NCBI GenBank assembly: GCA_018398765.1
Contig: JAHBMJ010000179.1
Coordinates: forward strand, 100,070-134,647
Source: Chromera velia
Lineage: Eukaryota; Sar; Chromeraceae
Length of the DNA: 34,578 nt
Reading direction: 5' to 3'
Each line of letters opens with the position of its first letter. Position 1 is the first letter of the stretch. A program made the position numbers and the translations under genes. The notes below the pieces were generated by a model. That model was not told the origin of the DNA and searched no databases. It saw only the letters and a program-made list of their open reading frames with translations. Positions 22,040 to 31,441 of the stretch are shown here, in pieces.

Positions 22040-24685
22040 ATGGCTTTGACAGACCACCAAGTGTTGCAGTATTTGCTGGCGTCGTACGAGCCAAGGCCGG
22101 ACGCCTGTCGCAAAGGTGTGGTCACGTGGGTTGGTAACACTGGCGCTGGGAAGAGCACGGGTGTTGCTGTACAGACCGGTGCGACTTTTCGCAGAGACTC
22201 CGAGGGACGGCTCGTCCTTCATTCCAATGTGAGGACGCCTCGTACGTCCCAGTGCCTGGAGTCTCAGACCCTCCATCCAGCCACTTTCCCCGACTACAAG
22301 GACCCCCAATTCGTGCATGTTGATACAGGTGGATACTTCGATACTCGCGGCCCCCTCTACGCGACGTGGACAGCGCAATCTGTCGCGGGGGTTGTAGCTT
22401 CTTCGAAGGTGTTGCAGTGTGTTGTTGCAACAGTCTCCTACACCAACTGCTTTCCCTCTAGTCGAGCTCCTCCTGCCGTTATTCACTCCTGGGCTGACTT
22501 TGCGGCACAGATGCAGACGACTTTTCCCTCCCATCTGGTGTCTTCTGACTCCATGATCTACTTCGTGTCGAAGGCTTTCGACATGGACATGATGGCTACT
22601 GTCAGCCGAGAGCGGCTGAACAAGGACATCGATGACTACATCGCGTTCGCCAAGAAGAGCATCTCGGAATGCGGGGCCCGACTTCGACAGACGCATCCCA
22701 AGCAGGCTGCTGCTGTGCGTAGTGCTTTGGGTGAAATCCGTGGGGCCCTCACGGATGTCGTTGCAATTGGGGGGCAGCAGGATGAGGACGAGGACCTGGA
22801 CAACCATATCAAGAACGCGCTCACTGGGGTTCATCTTCAGAACGTGCCGCGCGACAACGAGGACATGGCCATGCTCCACAAAATCCAGGGTGGGGTGCGG
22901 GAGATCATCAGATTTCGCGAGTGCCTCATGAAAGGACGTGTGGTTCTCAGCGACCCGTCCACGTTCCTCGTCCCGGAGGGTTGCAAGAAGCAAAGGGAGA
23001 AGGTTGGCCACCTGGTCGCGCGCTCCATGCCTCTGAACGGACCTCGCCTGACTGCGGCTGTTTCCCAGGGGCATGGGGTCGAGTTTGCCGATCTTCTGGT
23101 GCTAGCAGCACAACAGTACACTGAGCCCCTGAAGGATTTGTCCAACGTTGCTGCTGAGGTGAAAACAGAGATCGAGAACAAAGAGACCCTCCTCAGAAGG
23201 CTGGAGGCAGACTGGAGGGGCGTGAAGGAAGAGAGACTGAAAGCGCTGAGAGAGGAGTTTAAGCAAGCCGATGCTGACATGATCAGGATCGAGAAACGAA
23301 TTGAACACCTCAGGTCAGCTGAGAACGAGTCGGTCGATCTTTTTTTTTTTCGGTTATTTCTTCCACAGTTGAAGCCTCCTTGGATGCTCTTCAAAGTTCT
23401 GACTTTCCCGATGGACCTTCTGTGTTCTCTCAGTGACCTCTGTGCACTTTATTTTGCTACCTTCTCTGCTGAATTTCTCTGCGCCCCCCCTCTGCCTTCG
23501 TGCAGAACTTCCGAAAGGCATGTGGTCATCACAGAGGAACAGATTCACAAGCTCAACACTGGATGGCAGTGGTTTTGGGGTGTTCCTGTCACGCACTCGG
23601 CCACAAGCGGGAGAGACATTCCGATCTTTACCTACCGGTACGAGCAAGAGGGTGGCGACGTTGTCAGCGCCGAGCACACGTATGAGAGAGACTACCGGAA
23701 GTTGACTGTCGATGTGTCGGCCAAGTGGGAGATCAAGGGAACGGTGAAGGTGATTGCCCTCGAGAAGGACACCCCCGTCGCGAAGGAGACTGTGACACAT
23801 GAAGAGACAAAGCTGGAGCAGCAGAAAACACTGTGTCAGGACTTGAGAAGCCGCATTCAAACGCTTCGGGATGCAGGGAACAAGGAAGCAGTTGAGGGAA
23901 TTCTAGCTGCAGACTTCCAAATGAAGAAAGCTCGACTGGAAGGCCTGCGTGAGTGGCTTCAGGGGACAGAGGTTTTTCAACGAGAGACAACGTACGAATA
24001 CTGCCGGCAGAACACCCGAAGGGGACTGGCCTGTTTCCTGGCCACCATGAGAATGGGGGGTCTTCTCAAGTCCCTCGATCCTTCTGTCGCTGAGACCCTC
24101 TCAGAGTTCGAGCGAGTCTCCAGAGAAGCCAACGAAAGACTGACGAACCCGACGCTCCGAGGCCTCCTGGGAGATCTGTCTATCGAGGTTGTGAAGGTCG
24201 CTCAGGACGTGGAGAAGCCTACCAATCTCCCCCTGGTAGTTGCCGGTGAGGTTGCTGAGAAGCTCGAGGACCTTCGGTCTTTCGCACAGGATGTGTCAGT
24301 CTGGAGTGCGAAGAAGGGGTTCGAGGTGTTCATGGGGGTCGTCCACGTTGCGGCCGCCGCAATGGAGCAGCGGCCTCTTGAAACAGGCGTTTTCCTCCTC
24401 GCCCTGTCGTTGATGCTCCTGTTCAGGGTCGTGAACAGCTTCCAGGGCCTCGTGGTGACTCTTGCTTTTCCGTTGGGCTGCGTCTTGACGGTGAGGGCGA
24501 CGGTGGGTACAACGGGTCGACTTTCCGAGCAACTGCAGAATGTGCATCAGGCGCTCTCGAGGTTTTCATTTTGGCGACACTCAGAGACGATGGCGTTGGA
24601 GTTCATTGCAGCATTGAAGAGAATGAAATGGAGTGACGTGATGGAGGGAATTTTTGCTGGACTCTGCGCCAAAAGAAGTGAATGA
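22040..24685 (+). CDS. P-loop GTPase-like protein with coiled coils and C-terminal membrane hairpin
   Basis: Open for 881 codons from ATG 22040 to TGA 24683-24685; 817 aa if the optional intron 23314-23505 is removed. The N-terminus has Walker A GNTGAGKST (residues 32-40) and a G3-like DTGGYFDTRG (95-104), typical of TRAFAC-type GTPases in which DxxG is followed by FDTRG. No clear [NT]KxD is seen; FVSKAFDMD is the nearest candidate, so nucleotide specificity is uncertain. Charged coiled-coil segments lie at about 365-425 and, after a beta-rich part (KLNTGWQWFWG...), at about 590-640. Two hydrophobic segments at about 780-797 and 805-823 suggest a membrane hairpin near the C-terminus. Such a layout resembles membrane-remodelling or membrane-tethered GTPases, but no named family can be assigned. 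It shares its 5' region with a lipase. Confidence 0.8.
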   Translation: MALTDHQVLQYLLASYEPRPDACRKGVVTWVGNTGAGKSTGVAVQTGATFRRDSEGRLVLHSNVRTPRTSQCLESQTLHPATFPDYKDPQFVHVDTGGYFDTRGPLYATWTAQSVAGVVASSKVLQCVVATVSYTNCFPSSRAPPAVIHSWADFAAQMQTTFPSHLVSSDSMIYFVSKAFDMDMMATVSRERLNKDIDDYIAFAKKSISECGARLRQTHPKQAAAVRSALGEIRGALTDVVAIGGQQDEDEDLDNHIKNALTGVHLQNVPRDNEDMAMLHKIQGGVREIIRFRECLMKGRVVLSDPSTFLVPEGCKKQREKVGHLVARSMPLNGPRLTAAVSQGHGVEFADLLVLAAQQYTEPLKDLSNVAAEVKTEIENKETLLRRLEADWRGVKEERLKALREEFKQADADMIRIEKRIEHLRSAENESVDLFFFRLFLPQLKPPWMLFKVLTFPMDLLCSLSDLCALYFATFSAEFLCAPPLPSCRTSERHVVITEEQIHKLNTGWQWFWGVPVTHSATSGRDIPIFTYRYEQEGGDVVSAEHTYERDYRKLTVDVSAKWEIKGTVKVIALEKDTPVAKETVTHEETKLEQQKTLCQDLRSRIQTLRDAGNKEAVEGILAADFQMKKARLEGLREWLQGTEVFQRETTYEYCRQNTRRGLACFLATMRMGGLLKSLDPSVAETLSEFERVSREANERLTNPTLRGLLGDLSIEVVKVAQDVEKPTNLPLVVAGEVAEKLEDLRSFAQDVSVWSAKKGFEVFMGVVHVAAAAMEQRPLETGVFLLALSLMLLFRVVNSFQGLVVTLAFPLGCVLTVRATVGTTGRLSEQLQNVHQALSRFSFWRHSETMALEFIAALKRMKWSDVMEGIFAGLCAKRSE
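23314..23505 (+). other. Candidate in-frame intron (192 nt) of the GTPase gene
   Basis: Starts GTCAGC after CACCTCAG and ends TTCGTGCAG, matching the donor and acceptor style of the other genes here. It contains a polyT run and a C-rich tract. It is 64 codons long with no stop, so both spliced and retained forms stay in frame. Its translation (Phe/Leu/Pro-rich, Cys-rich) is unlike the charged coiled coil on both sides, which joins smoothly when it is removed (IEHLR then TSERHVV). Confidence 0.7.
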
Positions 24686-25200
24686 GCTCGATGATGATCA
24701 ATTGATCTGTGCGTGTGTTGAAAAACATTTTTCTTGCATGCTTTCTTTCTCTGGGAGACGTCGGTCTTTTTCGCCTTTCTTTCTTTGTTTTTGACTTTCG
24801 TGCTTCGACGCGTGCCCGTCCGTGTCGGCACGTCTCTGACTGACTTTGTCCGAAGCCAACGGAATTACTGCATCGACGGATGGAGAACGCTCATTGGATT
24901 GTACCACTCGTCAGCAGCAGTTCATGCCTCAGTTCGTGCCTGAACTCTTGTGCGTCTCTTCTTTACTGTAGGCGGCTGTTCGTTTTTCTTTGTTCTGGCT
25001 TGGAAAGAACTTTGGCCGTCTCCGTTCTCTCAGCCTTTGTCGCTTCCCGTCCCCTTCTTCTTATGGCTTCAATATGCATGGTCGGTGGTGGGTGGGAGGG
25101 TGTCGGTGGGTGGGGCACCATGGGTGTTCAGGGGGCGCCGGGGCGGCGTAAATGAGGGACTCAATGAATGTCAAATGTTCTCCAGTCGACTTCTTCTCTA
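24686..25200. other. GTPase gene 3' flank, no gene seen
   Basis: CT/TTTC-rich then G-rich (about 25080-25145) sequence without protein motifs. Probably 3' untranslated region and spacer. Confidence 0.5.
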
Positions 25201-25222
25201 GCTTCTTCTTTTGTTGCTTGAT

Positions 25223-25262
<40 letters not shown>

Positions 25263-25571
25263 ATCAGTGACTTAAAGTGTTTGAATTGGTTTGAGTCATG
25301 CTGTATGAATGTAGAAGAACAGTCTAAAAACTTCAAAGTTCAAACTGGAATTCAATCTAGAATTCAAATCATTTTAAAAGTCTGGGATAACTTTAATTTT
25401 TGTGTGAAAATTCCATCACACCGAACAATACTCTGAACTAGATACCGACCCTAGTACCAAACCCTAGCTAGACCGAACTACACCGAAGTTGACCGAACTT
25501 ACCATACAGTTAACTCTTTCATCATACTCATTCGATCAATCTGAAACAATTATTTGTGCTGTTTACTCATA

Positions 25572-25606
<35 letters not shown>

Positions 25607-26270
25607 TGTATATATATATATATATATATAATTTATGTCACAAATTCAAAAAAAAAAAACTCATAATTGGAATTCTGTCACACCATCACTATAGCACTAT
25701 AATTTAATTCTTAATTTAATTTGATCGGTGTAACTTGTTTGAAATCGAGTTTTAATCTAGGTTTTCATCGAATTTAAAAATTAGCTAACACATTAGAACC
25801 TAATACCCAGCCTGCAGCCCGGCCAATATATACTTAGCTAGGTCCTATAGGATCATACAACCTGAATAATAAAATTGCTGCCCCTGCAATTATTGACAAT
25901 CTAGTTGATCTAGTAGTTAATACTAGAGTTGATAATCTTGAAATATCCACCTATATTCAAGTTCTACCAGGAATCTAGCTATACCTTGATACTAGGCCAC
26001 CTATATAAAAAAAAAATAAAAAAGTAATTGCCTAAAATCGATTTTTGATTTTCTTTTTTTTTTTATTGATTTCCAATGTGAAAAATCTTGGCCCAGTTTA
26101 GATCTCCCACTTAGGAAAGGCTTTAGCTCATATAGTTTAGCTTAGGATCTAGCTTCTACTTAGCGACTACTTTGAGGATCTGAAAGTCACTCTTGGTTTG
26201 AAGAAGTCTAGGAGGAAGTTTGCATCCATCCGGTACGGTTCTGTTTCCCCTTTTCAATAACTACGGCATG
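25201..26270. other. AT-rich intergenic block
   Basis: Begins with (ATTG)n at about 25229-25263. TA runs lie at about 25575-25631, and an A-run/T-run fold-back at about 26005-26070. Frequent TAGCTAG/CTAGAT words. No gene. It mirrors the block at 18581-19330 across the lipase/GTPase pair. Confidence 0.7.
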
Positions 26271-26521
26271 CCCGTTTTTTTCACTTACTGGCAGCAAAAA
26301 AGCGCTCACAAGATTTCTGAAAGCGAACCAACGATAAAAGGGGAACAGAATGAGAATCACCAATCTGATTGAGGACTTTACTGATGTGGAGATCGAAAAG
26401 AAAGATAAGAATTAAGAAAAATAATATAAAGAGTAAGTGAACAGTGGTCGATTCCTCTGATAAAGAGGAGGAGGAGGACGTTATTTGGCTAGCTCCTCTT
26501 CTCAAAAGAACTGCGGCCCAG

Positions 26522-26950
26522 GGCCTCTCCGTCCCTCAGCAGCCTGCAGTAAATTAAGAAGTGAAAGAAAGAGAAAAAGAAGTGAGAAAAGGAGGAAAAG
26601 GAGGAGAGGGGAGAAAGAGGCTTCTTTTCCTGCCTAACTTCAAGTGGCTTCTTTTTCTTCTCTTTCCTGTTCGTTGTTTCAAGTCTGTTTTAACGGTTAC
26701 TTGCAGGTGCCACTGGGAGGAAGGAAGAGTCTCCGTCCTTCAGCAGCCTGCAGTCAAGAAGTCGGGAAAAAAAAAAAAAAATTAAGAAAGAAAGGGAAAG
26801 GGGGAGAGGGGAGAAAGAGGAGAGAAAGGGATGATTTATTATAATTTGTTGATGTCCCTTTCACTTTCTTCTCTAAGTCTTTCCCCTTTGTTCTTTTATG
26901 TCTGTTATATGTCTGTCGTCTGTCTTTAACGTGCAGGTGGGGGGCGGTGG
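26522..26950 (+). repeat. Two diverged direct copies of a ~205-bp unit
   Basis: Copy 1 begins about 26522 and copy 2 about 26728. Shared landmarks in the same order: CTCCGTCC(C/T)TCAGCAGCC followed by TGCAGT (26526 and 26731), ATTAAGAA, the 18-mer GGAGAGGGGAGAAAGAGG (26603-26620 and 26803-26820), a CTTTTTC/CTTCTC-rich part, and TTAACG...TGCAGGTG near the end. It looks like an old tandem duplication of non-coding DNA. Confidence 0.7.
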
Positions 26951-27430
26951 GGGGATCGAGGTCGTCGAAACAAAAAAAAAGAAAATAAATGAACAAAAGA
27001 AAACTGTCTGCTGCTGTTGAGACCTGCTGAGCCTTTCCACCTCTACCTACTCCTCCCTGCCTGTCTTCTGTACTATCCCCCTCTGGCCTCTGCCTCTGCT
27101 CATGGCAAGCGAATGAAGAGACAACATGAGCATGAGCGTCCCCTCTCCGGGCCCTTATTGGGTGAATCGAACTGACGGAACTGGGGGGGGCATTTGATGT
27201 CGAGCCCTGTCTTCCTCTTTTTCTTCTGCTTCCTGTTGTCTTTGGGGAGAAGTGGGGGCCTCGTGACCTCGTCTAGGGCCTCGTGCTGCTTATGTTGCTG
27301 GGGGGACAGCGGTTCCGTCTCTGAAGGGCATACGCGGTTCGCGGGAGACCTGTGGAAGACTTGCTCAGACTTTTTGTTAGTCTAGGCACTAGGCCTAGCA
27401 CTAAGCTGACTTTGAGGACCTAGATGTGAA

Positions 27431-27490
27431 CATCAAAAAAAAAAAAAAAAAAACTAATTAGGTTTTTAGCTCAATTTTTTTTTTTTGATA
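27431..27490. repeat. A-run/T-run fold-back
   Basis: CATC followed by about 19 A, a ~22-base spacer, then about 13 T followed by GATA. The arms are reverse complements (ATC + A-run against T-run + GAT). A similar pair occurs at about 26005-26070. Confidence 0.6.
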
Positions 27491-27593
27491 TATGGGTAGC
27501 CTAGACTTTAATATTTACACTGTTACTAATTGCTAGACTAATTGTTACACAAAGGACCCAGATTTAGACCTAGATGCATATATAACTAAAACA

Positions 27594-27640
27594 ATGACAG
27601 TGGCATGACAGTGGCATGACAGTGGCACAAGCAGTGGCAT
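27594..27640 (+). repeat. 11-bp tandem repeat, unit ATGACAGTGGC
   Basis: Three near-perfect units in a row, then a degenerate copy (ACAAGCAGTGGCATT). Non-coding. Confidence 0.85.
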
Positions 27641-28100
27641 TATAACACAAAATCAAGAGTCACCATGTATGGTCCATAATTGGTGAATCAATCGCGGCCC
27701 ATGCATCATGCAGTCTCGATCGACCAGGCGGAAGTTGTTTGAATTTGGGTAGGATTTCATTCCTTTGTTTCAATCAGACAATCAGACAGGCTTCGCGAGC
27801 GCTCCTCAGAGCATATTGAACAGTGACTGTACGTACTTTCTCATCAAGAATCCAATGCATGCATGTCTTGATGATTGATCGCCTTCCTCCTGCCATGCCC
27901 CATCCGCGAACCGTACTGCCCGAACAATAGATAGGCTGCATTTTGTGTTTGTCTCCCTCTGAGACGCCTTGTTTTTGCCTATCTTCGATGACTGGATTGA
28001 CCGGTCGACCAATCGATCAATCATTTCATCACGCATTCGGCCTCGTCCTTCCGACCCCAAACGTTGTTTTCTTCATTAGAGGCTGCGCGACTTCTTCATG

Positions 28101-30283
28101 ATGGGGAGATTGTCTGTCTTGCGGAAGTGCTGTTGTTACGTATACAAGTCAGAGGTCGCACATAGGGAAGGAAGGAAGCAAAGACAGCAGGCAGGCAGAT
28201 ACACAAGACTTCATGGGTGTTCTAATTACGTCCATTCGAGTCATTCTCCAGTTTTCCTCTCTTTCTTTACCTTTGTCTGTCCGGTTTGCTAGATGCATCG
28301 ACCCTCACTCTCCCTCCGTCCCATGCAGTTTCTCTGTCTGGCAACTTTGAATGGATGGACCAGGCAGACAGACATGAGAGAGGCCAACAAACAAGGCCGC
28401 CTGCCTGCCTACGTTCCTTCCTTCCTTCCTTCACTTCCTCCTTCAAATGAATCGATTCCCTGCCATTCCTCTTCCCTCCGCCCGCAATTCTAATAACACC
28501 CTCTTCCTATCTGGAACGGCAGCAGCAGCATCGCTCATTCAGTCGTCCTTTCCTCCGTTCACCCATGCACTTCATGGACCTACCTTGCTTCTCTCCCTTC
28601 AGTGCCGTGCATGAACATGCTCCTCTCTCTCTCTCCCTTCCTTCCTTCTCTCATCTCTGGATGATTTCGTGCCTGAGGTGAGAGGAGCACATGCATTTCC
28701 CCTTGTTTGACCTCGTGAAAACCAAACGAACGAAGCCTTTCCTTCCTTCCCTCCAGTCGTCCTCTAGACAGGTCAGAGAGATGCAAGGGGGTAGGGAAGG
28801 GATCATGAAACGAACAAACGAGCCTTTTTCTTTTCCCCTCACCTCAGACAGGCCAGCAGACTGACATACAGATCAGAGAGAGAGAGAGAAACGGGCCTAA
28901 AGTGTTGTCAAAGGGTAAAGAATCACATGTGACGGCCTCCCTTTGCACGTTGCTTCTCTTCCTCTTTCTGTTAATAGAGCGTGTTCTTGTCTTCTTCTTA
29001 CAGGATGCATCAATGAAGGAGGAGGTTAAAACAGCGAGTGGGAAGTGAAACAGTTGGAGAGGAGGGAGAGGAGGAGACAGGAGAGGAGAGAATGAAATGA
29101 AGCACCCTTCTGCAACGACGATCAACAAAGCCAGTCACCCTGCGCCTTGTTTGCGGACAGATCCATAGGATGAACAGGAGAAATGCAGTCAATTGGTATT
29201 CATTCTCTTTGAATGGATGGATGAATGGATGGATGCGGAGGTTCATGACGATGGGTTGAGGTCTCTTCCTTCCGCTCTTCCTTTGGATTCTTCGTCAGAT
29301 CGACAGAGAGAGAGGCCTATCCCTTCGCGAGTCCTCCATGCTCCAGCCATCTTTCTTTCCCTCTGTTTCTCTCCGACCATCCCTCATTCATCTTCTGTCC
29401 TCCGTCTCTCTGCAGCCCTCCAGTGCACTCACTCATCCATTCCATCCGTCCCGTCCCGCACAATCATTTTTACATCTGTTCACCCACCCATCATTCATTC
29501 ATCGTCCATCCTTCCATTCGGGTCGGACAGCCTTCCCCCCCCCAACGAGAAGGGATCGGGACAGCACGTACATGCAAGAAGTGACGAGAGAAGGTACACG
29601 AGGAGGAATAAAGGAGTGCATACAGAACTGCTACAGGTAGAGAGAGAGGGGGAGGGGCGGGTGCCATCGTAAAAGGAATCGAGCTTTAATCAGCGTTCCT
29701 TCTTCTTTCTTCATTCAAATTGCCCGTTGATCAGTCAGTCTCGGTCTTGCCTTCTGCACGTCTCTTTCTGTCTTCTCCGTCTTGGTCACTGTCTCTGTCA
29801 GTCTATCCAGCTCCCCCGACCGTCACGCAACCTCTCGTCATCATACACCGACACCCTTTGGCACGGTGCTGTTTCTTTTTACCATCCTCTTTTTTACACA
29901 TGTGAGTGTGGCTAGGGGCTGGGACATCTGACAGTTTTTGTCTCTGTGTGTGTGAGAGAGAAAGAGAATAGGCAGTCAAGGCTTCAACGGGGTCGAGCTG
30001 GATCTCAGTAACACAGGGGAAAGAAAGAAGGGAAAGAATGAAGCAAGAAAGCAGCCGACTGCTCGATGGAAGGCGAGGACCACCAACAGAAAGGAAAGGA
30101 GTCATACACAGGTTTTCATTCAGCACTTCCACAGATTCCGGAATGAAGCATACATGCACGCACGAAGGAAGGAAGACGATGAGAAAGGAGAAGAAAAGAG
30201 GAGACAAGAAAGAGATCACACGATCAGTGAAGAGGGGGGGGGAGAAAGGGAACGTGTGCACCCATGCATCCATACATGCATTC

Positions 30284-30317
<34 letters not shown>

Positions 30318-31441
30318 TCAAAGAAGATAGAAGAGAAGTTAGAAGAGAAGGCAGAGATACACGAACGCAAACAGTCCGATTCACGTGAGGAAACTGCGCA
30401 GGACGATCTGTCATTTCTTCATTGACTTTGTTTCACTTCGTCCATCAACCCATCCATCGAGGACAGGAAAGAACGACAGGAAGAAAAACAATGAATGATG
30501 GACAAGCGAATTTGAGATGACAGGTAAGGGAAGATGCGGTTACACGATTTGCTTGCCGAGCCTGTCTGCATGCCCTCCCGATCGTTTCACCAGCTCACCT
30601 CAAGCAAAGTTTCGCTCTGTCCTCTTTGTCTCTTCCCTCTTTCTCTCTGTATGCGCCGACGTTCCTTCTTTCTCGACTGAGTCTCTCCCGCTCTCCCCTG
30701 CCCCAAAGAGCCCCCTTCTGTCAGGACGAAAGCGTTGACAGACAAACGGACAGACTGAAGGAAAGACACACACACCCTCCTCTCTACCCGCAGGACTCCA
30801 GAGACGCATCCGGTGTCATGCAGACCATGCAGCGAGAAAAAAAAAAAGAAAGAACCAACAATGAGCAGGAAAGAGACAAACACAACGGATGGATCCTTGA
30901 ATGAATTCATTGAAGTCTACCATACCAGGCCAGAGCGGCGTGGAAGGAAGGAAAGAAAGACAGAAAGAAAGAGGGGAGCATGCATGATGGATCGATCCAT
31001 AGAACAGTTTCCTTGATTCTCTCTCTTCACGTCTATCTCTCTTCTCCTTGTCTCACTTTCTTCTTCCGATTCCTCCCAGACCCCCCACACTGCCCCCACC
31101 ATTTCCACACTTACACAGAGGGGACGACAGCAAGAGTGGAGAGTGGGAGCGGAAAGAAGGTAAATGATTTATTTTCTTTGGGCTTTCGTTCTCTCTCACG
31201 GAAATGAGAAGACGGGAAGCGAAGAGAAGGAAGGAGATCTGTCCATTGGTCGACAAAGGGGGGCCATAGAAGAAGATATACAGACAGGAGGTGAGGGAGA
31301 GAACAGGAAGAGAATCGGAAGAGTCAACGGAACGAGAACGTCAACATCAGACACCCGTATCCCTTTCCTTTCCTTCTCTTCCTACCCCCCCAACCCCCCA
31401 ATTCCCCCCCCAATTCCTCCATCCAGCAATTCATGAATGAA
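28101..31441. other. Purine/pyrimidine-biased spacer, no supportable gene
   Basis: Alternating GA-rich and CT-rich plus-strand blocks, a (TCTG)n tract at about 30284-30315 and (CTTC)n near 28418-28432. The frames (for example 29193-29672 plus, 29803-30414 minus) are Ser/Pro/Phe- or Arg/Lys-rich and lack domains. The part next to 31441 is likely the 3' untranslated region of the HMG-box gene. Confidence 0.5.
30284..30315. repeat. (TCTG)n microsatellite
   Basis: Eight tandem TCTG units in intergenic sequence. Confidence 0.95.

Larger units (their letters stand above)
26271..28100. other. Intergenic sequence with internal duplications, no gene seen
   Basis: Contains the ~205-bp duplicated unit (26522-26950), an A/T fold-back (27431-27490) and an 11-bp tandem repeat (27594-27640). 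TGCATGCA lies at 27856-27863. Open frames are short and compositional. Confidence 0.5.

Noticed and set aside
22028-23074. 348-codon minus-strand frame
   Set aside because: Antisense shadow of the GTPase coding sequence; no domain and no splice logic of its own.
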